A stretch of 64,000 bases of DNA, taken from NCBI RefSeq assembly GCF_028389875.1, contig NC_084702.1, positions 41,849,053 to 41,913,052 of the forward strand, written 5' to 3'. Below the pieces are notes generated by a model. It did no database searches. It had not been told where the DNA came from and worked only from the letters and a program-made list of their open reading frames with translations. Shown piece by piece: positions 23,085 through 34,160 of this stretch; position 1 is the first letter of the stretch; every line of letters begins with the position of its first letter. Source of the stretch: Rhea pennata (taxonomy: Eukaryota > Chordata > Aves > Rheiformes > Rheidae). The position numbers and the translations under genes are program-made.

Positions 23085-23640
23085 TAATGGACTCCATAAC
23101 TCCCTGTGGCAGAGAGTTCCAGTGATTATACAGACTTGCTTTCACTCGACAGTTCTAAGTGTTCTCAATTTCGAATGCCCTCTTGGGTGCAGGGACTATT
23201 TAATTGAACGTTGCCTACGATAAGAATAAGATCCACCAGCTTTATGGTAAACCACACTGGAAATGGGGAAAATACGTACTGACCCACTGTATTAGGACTA
23301 CTCAGCAGAGCACTTAAATATCAGTTAAACAAAACTTGTAGAGTAGGATTTAAAAGAGCTGGTAAATAGTCTTTTTTCTAGATTAGTGAAGCCTGCCTTA
23401 ATCTCTTTTCATATGAAATAGTCAATGCTAATAACATCTATTACTCCTCCCTGAGCTGCTACTTACGTGATAAAATGACAAAGGCAGTATTCCAGGTATG
23501 ATAATTGCATTTTTTTTTCCTATTGTCAGGGTAGGGTTAGTGGGGTTTAGTGATGCTGCACATTGAACAGATTATCTTCCAATAGGTGTCTGACATGATG
23601 CCTAGATCTTTTCCTGTCCTATCACTTTGTATAAATAGCT
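23085..23640 (-). mobile_element. Decayed CR1-type LINE fragment, antisense
   Basis: A series of words in order matches the reverse orientation of reptile/bird CR1 elements as I remember them: 'ccctgtggcagagagttcc', then 'ctgccttaatctcttttcat', then 'gcagtattccaggtatg', then 'tgctgcacattgaacagatt', then 'gcctagatcttttcct'. The spacing and order are those of the element, but substitutions and gaps are many, so this is an ancient copy without coding capacity. The strand call follows from the resemblance to the complement of the LINE sense strand. RepeatMasker with a sauropsid library would settle the boundaries. Confidence 0.7.
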
Positions 23641-25859
23641 GAAGTCATTCCTGTGTCTCCCATTTGTCCTCTGTCAGTACACTGCCTATCCTCCTGGCTG
23701 TGCCAGCTTACTAAGGAGCTTAGCAAAACCTGTTAGCAAGGTAACTTTGCTAAGTGCAATCCCCAAACTCAATACTGAATTTTTTAAACGGCAATGGAAA
23801 CAGCTGTTGTAGTTCATGTGCCCGCAGTGGTGGTGGTGAGGCTGTTCTCCACTTCATCTTTATTCTCTGTAAAGATCTGAAGTGGTCGGATGGATGCCAC
23901 GAGCCAGAGTAGTAATGGTACAGTTTGTATATTCCTGTGACAGGTTAAGAGGTGCTGCGTTGTTCCTGGAAAGGCAGATTCACCTGACAAATACGTTTCT
24001 TTGAACACTTATCTCAGACAATGCTCCTCCTTTGGTCTCAGCAAACAATTCTAAGGTAAAGAAGAGCTTGGAACCCCCCTGTGATACAAATGCAGTTTTC
24101 ATAAATGTTCTTCAGCATTTTCTCAATTTGCTGCAGACATCATGCTAAGACATTGTTGAGCTTGGCTTAAAGTATTTGCTCAAACTGTTTGTAATAGTCT
24201 TTTTAAAAGTACCCCAAACTTTGAAATGAATGGTTTCATTGTCATTTTGCCAGTTTACCGTGATCCTTTAGGATCTGTTTATGACCTGGAGCAGTATTCT
24301 CACGTGTTGGCTTAAAAACAGACAAACAAACAAAAACAACAACAACCCACTGTGGCAAAAATTTGCGTCCTGTATCTTTATCACCACAATCCTTTGGAAT
24401 ACTCCCAAGAATACTAAAATGACTAACCACACACAAAATGGTTAAGGTACCCTGAATCAAAGCCACCCCTTACTTGTTCAGGAAACTATCCCAAGCTTGG
24501 AGCTTTATACATTTGCTCGGAGTTTGTTGCTTTCTAAGTTATTGCCACTATGCTGGTCTCCTTACTCAGCCACAAACAAGTAGAACACATCTCTCACTTG
24601 AGGAGTATTTGCATTCTTACGATTTAAGGATATCTGTACGCATCATCTATATCTTATCAGTCTTCAAATATTGATTAGGAAAAAAGGTTACATCCAACCT
24701 GTTTTTTTTTTCCTGTATGCTGTCACCTGCCTGTGGGCTTTTGTATATTATCAATGGATACCATCAGCCAAATGTGTGATATTTTACTTATTCCACTATA
24801 TCAGAAGATAGGCTAGACTAGTATCCATACTTTTCAGTTATAAATTAGTAGCAAAGCAGAATTTTCCTAGTCCAGCTAACCTTTTGAGTTTTTAAAAAAG
24901 AGAAACTTGTGGGAAGAGTCCTGGATTTGAATTAGTGGTCTTACTCCCAATGAGACTGTGTTAGAATCAGATTTTAACAAGCCTAGTGATTAGCCTGGAT
25001 CAATACGATTTTGTCTCAGTACAAGAAAGACTTAAGTTTAACGTATCTATTCCACATTAGTGTGAGAGCAAGGCAAAATTCAGAAAAGGACATCACTGTC
25101 AGCTCATAGAGCAGAAAAGGGAAGTTATTCCATATACATGCACCTCCTTTTCCTTTAAGCTTGTCTTCCTGGGTCACCTGAAGAAAGGCGCCTCTTCCTG
25201 TGCTTTTTTCAGTTTTATGTAACAACAGCTCTAAAAGTACTCACTCACCAGAAGCTGTACCGCACAGGCTGACAACAGCAACGAGACTGACGAGCAGCTG
25301 GGCCTCCGAGCTGCACCTTGCCCTTCCCGCAGTTGCTGCTGCCCCAGCCTCCTTGCACCCCTCGCTGCCCAGCGGCTGCGCCACGTTGCTCACTGCAAGC
25401 CTGGAGCGCTTCACCGCTCTCAGTGCTCCTGGCGAGTCAGACACGAGACAGGAAATACTTCACCGGGGAGGCAAAGTTCTCCCTTGGGCTCAGCCTAAAT
25501 GAGCGAAGGACCGAGATGAGACATCCTCTTCCTCATCCTGGTTCTAACTCACTGAAGTAATCTCAGGCCAACAACTTTAACTTTGTGCCTCAGCATTTAC
25601 CTCTCCTGAGATTTCTGCAAGAGCTATGAATAAGGAAGTTTTGATCTGTCTCACTTACTAGTTAGCAACATCAAACTATATAGATGTACCTCTTAGCAAA
25701 ACAAGTATTTTATACAATGAAGAGGGCTGGCTATCCACACCGCAGAAGCATTTTTGTATATCCCAGATTGGTCTCCTTGCTTGTTATCTGGTTTCTTCAT
25801 CAGGAGCTAGTTTGGACCTGTCCCTTTCTACAATGCATTGTGAATACTACTAATACTAC

Positions 25860-25887
25860 TAATCATACTCTAATTAGAGTATGATTA
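25860..25887. repeat. 28-bp perfect palindrome with TAATTA centre
   Basis: The two halves are exact reverse complements across 28 bases with no spacer, centred on TAATTA. It is preceded by a short ACT/AAT triplet repeat. It could form a cruciform or hairpin, or be a symmetric homeodomain-type site; both are inference. Confidence 0.9.
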
Positions 25888-27660
25888 AGCTCACTGTATT
25901 GCAAGATGTTTTTTTTTAAAAGAAAAAAAAACAAAAAAACACCACCATTTAAGTTGCCAAATCATCTTTATACAGCTGAATACTGAACTGAATGGATGGC
26001 ATATTTTGTTTTGGAAAAGTCTGTTTAATTCAAAGCTCTCTAGAAAGGTGTTTTAAAACATACATAAACATATCAATGTGATGCATATACCCTGTGTACA
26101 TTAAGTTAAATATTCATGAAGCAACTGTGTGCTTTGTTTTAAATTGAGTTTGATAGATGGCTGTGTCAAAACTTGTGTCCAGATTATTTAAAAGTCAAGT
26201 AAAACTTGAATTTTTAGGGTATTCCATGGTTGCCTGTGTGTCTTATTTACATTATACAAAGGAGAAGAACTTAAGAAACACAGATTCATTTGACAGTACC
26301 ATCTGGTAGAGACAGGTGTAGTACCAATTAAAATCCACTTGAGGATACAGCTTCTCCAGATTAAGTATTTTTGCTGGTAGCAGAGTTGTCAATTTTAAGG
26401 TTTTTTTTCTCCATACTTCCAGTATGGACCACAGCTTCCTTACCTGAAAATCACCAACAAGTATCAGACTACATGAGCTGTCAAGCCAAATATACAGAGC
26501 CAGCATGGCAGATGCACTCTCTCCCCTTAACATACCCATGTTTTAATTTCTTCACTGTATGCCTCCTTGAGAAGAGTGATGGGGGGGAGGAAACAAAACC
26601 CCAAAACCTACTGCCCTCCCAGTTGTCAGTTTGCCTGATATATACCTGCTGTAATATTAAGATCTTGAAAGTTACTATCATTTAACTATTTCCTCAATAA
26701 AGGCATTAGAATGTACTTGATATTCCTCAAAACTACTTCTGCTATTTTTACCTACAACAAACCCCTTTACCAGGAAAAAAAAAATGATTTACGTTCAAGA
26801 ATATTATGGCTCAGGCACTGATGCAAACTGGCTGTTTTCATTTACTAGATCAGCCTCAGTGAAGTTGGACTGAACTGTGCCTATCTCAAGCTAAAAGGTA
26901 GAAGAGAAATTTGAAAGTCAATTGTTTTCTTTCTATCCTCACCCCGTAACAGTTACAATTCTCAGCCTTTAAATGTTAAGAACCCTCTGCTGTAGACCAC
27001 TGAAGGCAAGTAATAGAAGAGAGGGTTGGTGTAACATCAACCTAGTGCACAAGTCTTTGTTCTCTAGCTTCCCCTGAGCACTTGAGAACCTTTCCTCCTT
27101 TCTACTTGAATACTATCAACCTTAAGTCTGCCAGATTCTGTGTTAGTCTTTCTTACAATAAAGCAGAGGAAGGAAAGGGGAAAAATAAGGGGTTCCACAG
27201 GGGTTGTTTTGCAAGAGTACAGTCTAGTTAGCTGCTCGTAAAAACTAGGAAAAGCAGTCCTAACACCAGTCAGATTACCAGTAGTAATATTCCCCCATTT
27301 ATTCCTCTCCCCACATCACTTTTTATTGATTTGTTTCACAGTGTGATGGGACAAATAAAAAGCAAAGTTTAGATTCTCCAGTTTTTGCTGCTGATACAGA
27401 ATTAACATGTCAGACATCATTTAAAACTTGGCATTAGCTGTTACTCAAGAGTCTTAAAAAAAAGTCTTAAAAGATACTCCTGCTCATCTTACACTTCTAA
27501 ACAAAGACCCAGGAGCAAAACTCCTGAACAGATGGTATCTTCAAGGGAATATAATCCCAAACACAAGCCCTAAGCTTTCTAGGACATCCAATAATTACAT
27601 CTTGATTCACTAAAAATTAATCATTCTTGTCTAAACCTTCTTCCCTCTTGACAAAGCAGA

Positions 27661-27682
27661 AAGCACAAGCATGCTTGTGCTT
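27661..27682. repeat. 22-bp perfect palindrome
   Basis: Exact reverse-complement symmetry across 22 bases without spacer, centred on GCATGC. No surrounding element explains it. Confidence 0.9.
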
Positions 27683-28297
27683 ACAAGCTGCATTAGTAAT
27701 TTGCCTATATTCAATACTGAGAAATCTGACATTGCAAATTTAGAATTTCAGCAGTCACTCTGGTAAAACAGATATATGATGAATTAACCTTCCAGTAACA
27801 GAGGTAGGAAATCCCATCATTATTCCTGCAGTGTATTTCATTCTATTTCAAATTTAGTTTCCGGTACCTGGCATAGCCTGGTATCATAATATGCAGTGTC
27901 CAGGATCTAAAGAAAGCTTGCAGTTCCTCACGTTGGAGAAATACCTGTCTCTATTTTAAATACAGGGTTACTGAATTTTAGATTTCTGCTTTTCCTCACC
28001 AGAATATAAATCCCAGCTAATCCGATCTCCCAGCATGCTGCAGAAGCCCATGGCTTCAGCAGTTAACTCCCATCCATTTATTAGCCTCTGCTGAACAGAA
28101 GCAATTACAGCTTGAAAAAAAAATTTTTTTGCTGCATTGCCAGACACTGCCCCATTACAGTTAAAATCAGCCTCTGAGTGTCACCACATGAATTTTCAGG
28201 CTAAATATTTCATCTTTTCTATAGTTTATTTCTTATGGAGAAGTCTTATTCCGTACAGAATGCCACTGGTCTCAGGCTGGTTCCAACAACTCTTCCT

Positions 28298-28312
28298 AAA
28301 AAAAAAAAAAAA
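28298..28312. repeat. Poly(A) run
   Basis: Fifteen consecutive A, directly visible. No retroposed body recognised upstream. Confidence 0.9.
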
Positions 28313-30095
28313 CGCAGCATAAGATTGGAAGCCATGCAGTAGGTGCTTGTTTTCGGAACTAACTTATCCTAGCAACCATTAGGTTGCTATATCCTTAAAA
28401 CTGGAACAAAGTTATAAGAATCAGCTTGCACCTCATCCCTTCGGAAAATGGTTAGAACCCAAAATGTAAATAAGTTTTAGGAAGCCTACAGGCAAGAACA
28501 GCTCTTTGCCCAGATAAGCAAGACTCCAGAGAGCTGCCAAAGCATCGATCTGCTCTGAGAGCTGCAATCATATTTTGAAAGCTGCTATTGCAAGAGTTGC
28601 ACAATTACAGAGTCCGTATTTCTATTCTGTAGTGGTCTGTACAGTATATCCATTTCTGGCACAGGGAGAACAAAGGCAAGCAACAGAACTGTGTTAGTAG
28701 TCCAAAAAACTCACAAATGGTTTCCTCCTGAAGCTTCTTTTCTTGTTTTTCTTGTTTTCTTGAACTGTATTTACAGTTTTTCCCTGGAAAGCTCACTGTG
28801 TTGCACTGGGTCTCGGCATTCTCCTCTTCAGTACTCCACCAGAGAGCTGAACACATTAGTGAAACAAAAAGAATAATGAGAACACAGACAAATGTGCAAG
28901 AAATATACTTTGTTCTGTGTGTGCCCTGAAATACGTTCCTGCAGGTTTAACTGGTAGATGCAACTGAACAAGATGCACAAAGAGCAGTGTGTCTTCTTTT
29001 ATCAGCGTTTCTACCTCATTGTCTGCCCTTCATCACTGCTGTACTCTCCTGTTTTAGCAACTAGTTTGTTCACCTCATATTCCTGAGTCTGTTGCTGTTG
29101 CAGCAAACCTCCATTCATTTTTTTCTTTCACTACCAAGTTCTGCACAAAAGCATTCAACAGAAACACTGCTTTCTAGCACACAGCATATTGTGTCCCTTG
29201 AAATGCAGGTAGGTTATAATAATTTTTCAATACTGGATCATCCTCACACAACATTTCAAATATTGACTGAAAAGATCCTGGCTTCAAAGGCTCAAATGAC
29301 TGATCATGCCCTTGGGCATCTATGTTACACAAACCACAGTTTTAATACTGAAACAAGTTGTTGAAAATATGCCCCAGTCTTTCCATCTTGGTTGTATGGC
29401 CACATTTCACACTAACTTCTGAGTAGCGCTGGCTTTGTCAGAAAGTTACAGTGAAATAGCATTTTGATATGAGACACTGAGCTTTCATGTTTTACTAATC
29501 TTCTGTGCAAACTTCTTAAGTCTCTACACCCTGAATTTCTCCACAGTATCACCCTCCCACAAAAAGAAATACAGTAAGCCATACAGACTCCTCCTGGACA
29601 CACTGGTAGCCAGGCACCATTTCTAATAAAGCCCCTCACACTGAAATCTTGACTTGCTTTTACAGTTTCTCACTTTGTTTTTACTGTTGGTAAAAATAAA
29701 GTCATCAGGCTGAGGAGGCCCACAGTGTTTCACTTCCAATTTCTACTCAAAAGCCACTTTGCGAACTATACCCCACCCCCCAACAGAGTACATCATTCAA
29801 CTTCATCATACAAGGCAAGGCTGAAGCACAGAGTAAAATAAATTCTCATCACTCACCTCATGTAGGAAATTGCTGGACAGCTGGAGTGTCAGGGCTTTGT
29901 AACTGTTTCCTACAAGCCTTTCCCATGCTCAGAATTTCACCACATGCCTGCCTCTACAAGCTTGAGAGCTGCCAGCAAGATCCCCACTGATGGATACTGC
30001 ACAGACGCAGCAGAGCTCTGTAAGAATTTTCCATGGGTATTTTAGCATTCCGATAGGAATAGACTCCACTGTCCCCAAGGTAAGAGCTGCTGCCA

Positions 30096-30110
30096 CCCCC
30101 CCCCCCCCCC
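30096..30110. repeat. Poly(C) run of 15
   Basis: Uninterrupted C homopolymer, unusual in AT-rich surroundings and prone to length change and sequencing error. Confidence 0.95.
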
Positions 30111-31572
30111 GCTAACAACAATACTCTAAAGTGTATTTCACACCATCAAAAGACTGTTCTATCTGCAGCAGAACAGTAGAAGACATCATCCAATACTAAA
30201 TAGAGCTACAGAGGGATTCCCTTTTTACTTTTTGACCCTCGGTCACTAATACAAAACACAAAGGCAACGCACACTCTAAGAACACTGCTAGATGTGATTT
30301 TCATCTTTTCTGTAGCAGGACTGACCCAAGTTGTATGTATCTTCTTGTAAGTGGAAAAACTACAGGACTCTGCAGAAGTCTGTAATTGCATTATCCTACT
30401 TGCAACATTAAACAGGAATAAAAACTGGCATCAGCGAGGATAAAAGCAGCTTTCAAACTGCAACAATAAAAAACAATCCTTCGGATAATATGCAAAACTG
30501 CTTTACATTTTATTAGCTTGCAACGTTGATACTTCTGTTGCTTTACCATTAGAAAAAAATTAGGCCTGCTATGCAATCTTTTGGATACTAGACTGTTCAT
30601 GTGGCTTACAATAAGCTACCTGCATGTTAAAAAGCCACTGCTGATGTCTCAAACTTTCTAACATTCACTTCTAGGAAAAACAAGACAAAAATAAAAACCA
30701 AAAACCCCATTACACTGCACCATTAATGAAAAACTTTGCATTATTGCCAAACCCAGTGGCCATGTGGAGACCTGTTTTATCCAATGGACAAAGAAAATTT
30801 TCTCATTGCAGTATAGCATGATCTGTGCATATCAACTAGAACTTTTTATTCATTCTTCTTTCCACTAGATAGTGATATACATTAGCTCAACAAATACATA
30901 TATCCCCAATCCTTGCCATCTTTTTTTGTATTAAGAGCAACACTAAAACTGAAGAGAACTGCAATGGAAGTACAGGTACAACACAAGGGTAACTAAAGGA
31001 ATCATTAAGTTCCTTAACATTAACTTAAGTTTGTTTGAACAGATTCTCAAAGGGATTAAAGGGGAAAAAAATAAAAAAAACAGTGCTATATAGTTATTAC
31101 TTGCAGCACAGCCGTAAAAAGAAAAAAAAGTTAATCTTACAGACAGGAAAGCTAAATAACCTTAAAAGTAGACATTAAACTATTAATTTTTCCTTTTTTA
31201 ATGACTATCAGATTCTTAACTTAGAAAGACTGAAATACAAAATCTCAACCACATAAACTCAACTATATAACCCCTAAGAGAGTTTTTGTCCTTGCAAAAC
31301 CAGAAAGGAGAAAGGTAAATAACCAGTTCCTCAAATAGTTTTAACAAGAATTCTTGTTTGCCTTTTTTGACACCACATTCACTCTGGAAGTCAATGAATG
31401 GGCAACACAAAGGCAAAGATTTTAATAGATCACTTAAACTGATCATTTCTCTCTGCAAAATTAAATTAACAACATATGAAAGAAATTTCTCAAGAGGTTA
31501 AGTTGCTCTAAATTAATATGGAAATAACTATTTATGTAAGGTAAGCATTTAAACAGAAAAACACCATCATAC

Positions 31573-31631
31573 CATGCTCCTGGGATACCATGTGCTTGCT
31601 CAGGCCATCGACTGATTTCCATTGCTTTCAT
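31573..31631 (-). CDS. Candidate minus-strand exon with ATG near the CpG island
   Basis: On the minus strand a good acceptor (tttctcttt...ttctttcag) is followed at once by ATG and an open frame MKAMEISRWPEQAHGIPGA plus two bases, up to a moderate donor (ATG|GTATGA). The segment lies a few hundred bases beyond the CpG island, where a first coding exon after a noncoding exon would be expected. A second donor-like word (CAA|GTGAGT) lies about 20 bases upstream of the acceptor, so other exon models are possible. I do not recognise the peptide and no next coding exon in phase is proven; it could also be chance or part of a noncoding transcript. Confidence 0.3.
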
Positions 31632-31854
31632 CTGAAAGAACAAGAAAGAGAAAACTCACTTGAAAACGTAACCGAGATATGAAATCCACAGAGAAATATT
31701 TGGAATAATTGTCCAGTTTTAAAGAACAGACAGCAGGGTAAAGCAAATTTTTTAAAAAATCAGCACACCTAGAATCTTGGCTACTTCCAGTCTTTAGGCA
31801 CGCCAGTGCCTACTAGAGCAACCAAGAACCATGTGCAAAGCCAGCCACATCTGA

Positions 31855-33165
31855 GAAAACCGGGCGCAGGAGGCAGCCTGCAGCCGGCGAGCCCTTCCCG
31901 TCCAGGCGCTGCCGCGCCGCCCGCCCGCAGCGGGGAGGCCGAGGCGAGGCCCGCGTGAGGCGAGGCCGCGCCGCCCGCCCGCCCCCGAGCGGCCCAGCTC
32001 CCCTCGGCCCCCAGGGCCGCTCTTCGGCCTGACCTCCCCTCAGCGGGCGGCCTCACCCCGCCCGCCCTGCTCGGGACCCCCAGGACGCCGCAGACCCGGA
32101 ACGCGAGTAACGACGGCCGCACGCGCACAGTCCAACGGAGCCCTCGGCCGCCTCCCAGCATGCCCCGAGCGGGCCAAACCAACCCCTGGTGGCGAAGGGG
32201 TGCGCCGCGTGCCGGCCCTCCCGCCGGGCCGCGGCGGGGTGTACCACGTCCCACGGGGGCAGTGAGAAGCCTGTACCCACTTCGGCGGCACTCGAGCAGC
32301 AGGGAGGAGCCCAGGCTGGAGGACGCGGGGGAGCTGAGTGGGCGAGGGGAGCACACCGCTCCCTCCCCGAGTGGGGCAATGCAGTAGCCCGCGCGCGTGG
32401 AGCATCCCGCCGCCAGCCCGCGCGCGCGCAGGCGCAGTGCGGCAGCCCGACCGTTGGGCTCGCGCAGGGGCGCGTGACCTTGCCCCTACCCCCCCCGCCC
32501 CCCCGGCGCTGCCGGCCGCCGCCTCAGGGCGGTGTCGCGGGTCGCCCGCGGCGCCTCCCGCCGCCTTCTGCCGCCCCTCGGGGTTTTGTATTTATTTAAG
32601 CAGCTGCGGTGGGAAATCTGCCAGTGTAACCGTTCTTCTGTGGGAGCGGCGGCACTAACGTACGGCAGCTGAGCGCGCGCGGTAGCGGTTTTACCAGTAT
32701 GGCTACTTCAAGTCTGAAAGCGCGTAGGTATCGACGCCTAAAAAGTCGTGTACGCCTGAAGCGCGCACTCTGAGATAAACCTTCCCGCTGCCGGCACGCG
32801 ATCCGCCAGGCAGCCGCCCCTGGGGGCTCGCAGGGCTGGAGACGATGCTCGCGGTCCCGGCCGAGGGCCGGGCTCCCTCGGCACACCGGCCAGGTCGGCG
32901 CTTTGGCAGAAGCCAAAGACGCAAGAGTTCGTGGTGAGGCTGCCGCCAGGACGTGCGGGCCCCGTGAATTCCCCCGCCGGGAGCCCTCGCCTGTGGGCTC
33001 CTGGGAGCGAGCGCTCTGCCCGCTGGGCCGAGGAGCCTGCGCCGAGTAACCTCGGTTCAGGTGGGCGAGGTGTGCAGCCGCCCTGGAGTTTTAACGTGCG
33101 AACGCTGAGCGGGGCCCAGCCGTGGTGGCACTGCCTGCGGATTTGCCGACCCTGCATGGGGTGCG
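31855..33165. promoter_or_regulatory. CpG island promoter, possibly bidirectional
   Basis: Base composition switches abruptly from AT-rich to very GC-rich, with dense CG dinucleotides, for about 1.3 kb, and switches back. Such islands mark promoters of broadly expressed vertebrate genes. GCGC-rich words near 32.40-32.44 kb resemble an NRF1 site (gcgcaggcgca), and C-runs at about 32.49-32.50 kb could form a G-quadruplex on the minus strand. I see no clear TATA box. Open frames inside, up to 191 codons, are what GC-rich DNA with few stop codons gives by chance. The orientation of transcription is not certain; the exon candidate at 31573-31631 suggests leftward. Confidence 0.85.
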
Positions 33166-33859
33166 CAGGTATTGTTGGGCACAGCAATAGATACAGACAG
33201 GGTATATTAGTGCTCTGTTTAAGTTCATGGTGAAACTAAACAATACTGTTAACATTGATTTTAAGCAAATTCACAAGTGTTATCTTGCTGACCCTCACTG
33301 GCTTTGTCTTGTCCAAGTGCTGTTTTCCCCATGAAGAAGATTGTCTTTATTGAAGTATTACTCAAATATTGCCTCAAGCCTAGCTCTCATGCACTCATAA
33401 TGATCAGCACTTTAGTAAAATGATACATACCGAAAACGCGGAAGTAGCTGGTCTTGCAGAGGACACCGATGAGATCGTTGCTGACAGTCACACTAGTAAG
33501 GTAGCAGGGATCTGTTTCTCTGTTCTGCTGAAGTTCAGTCAGGTGTTGCTTTGCAGCTTGAGGACAGCTGCCTGGACAGAAGTTTGACTCAAGTTGAGCT
33601 AGTCCAGATTTTGATAACATAAGCAAACAGTGTTATCAAAGAAAAAACATTTAACGTGCATGCCATTTGTTATTTGTACCTCAGGATATAGCAGAGCTCA
33701 GGTAGGCACACATATCTTGAGAAAACTTTTTCTAGTTATAAAACACTAAGTGATTATATGAAATCTTGATCGTTTCAGTTGTTCCCAGAAGTTGTTACCA
33801 GAACAATCAGATACCATTAGAAAACAGTGACTAGAGTGATTTTTCATGTGACAGACGTG

Positions 33860-34160
33860 GATTAGGGACATATGTCACAAATGCTATCCTCGTTTTCCTA
33901 GTTCCTCTCCGCATTGAACAACCTGCTGATAGAAAGAATAAATAATCAGTGGAACAATTTACAAAGGACTGTAGAGGACCCTGCATTGCTAGATCTTTTT
34001 AAAATCAGAATGATTAATCTGATGAGGGACAGGATTTTTCTGAAAGTGGTGATGTAATTCAAAAGAAATGACTTCGGGGCAGTCCTGTGCCTTTGTTACC
34101 CAGAAGGTCAGGGTAGATAAACACAGTGAATCTGGATTTTTAATTTCTGAATCTGTGAAC
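33860..34160 (+). mobile_element. Decayed CR1-type LINE 3' end, sense
   Basis: The text resembles the 3' end of reptilian CR1 in order: 'tcagtggaacaatttacaaa', 'ttttaaaatcagaatgatta', 'ttcggggcagtcctgtgcct', 'cagaaggtcagggtagat', and then a tail with repeated tttctgaatctgtgaa-like words, as expected from the octamer-type repeats that end CR1 copies. The copy is heavily diverged and noncoding. Identification is from memory of the consensus and supports a sauropsid origin. Confidence 0.72.

Larger units (their letters stand above)
22498..31572. other. 3' UTR and/or intergenic region between the plus-strand gene and the CpG-island gene
   Basis: About 9 kb without supported plus-strand coding. 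It contains an old antisense CR1 (23.09-23.64 kb), two perfect palindromes (25860-25887, 27661-27682), homopolymers (A 28298-28312, C 30096-30110), plus-strand AATAAA words near 26696 and 27157, and minus-strand segments with exon-like borders (29867-30017, 28797-28857, and a good donor at about 26444). Part could be the 3' UTR of the Arg/Ser-rich gene or introns of a leftward transcript. Confidence 0.6.

Noticed and set aside
31781..32356. 191-codon minus-strand open frame in the CpG island
   Set aside because: GC-rich DNA has few stop codons; the peptide is Ala/Gly/Pro/Arg-rich with no domain, several overlapping frames are equally open on both strands, and the frame begins and ends without splice or translation context.
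32931..33233. 100-codon plus-strand open frame at the right edge of the CpG island
   Set aside because: Same GC-driven openness, no recognisable motif, and it runs out of the island into ordinary sequence before a chance stop.
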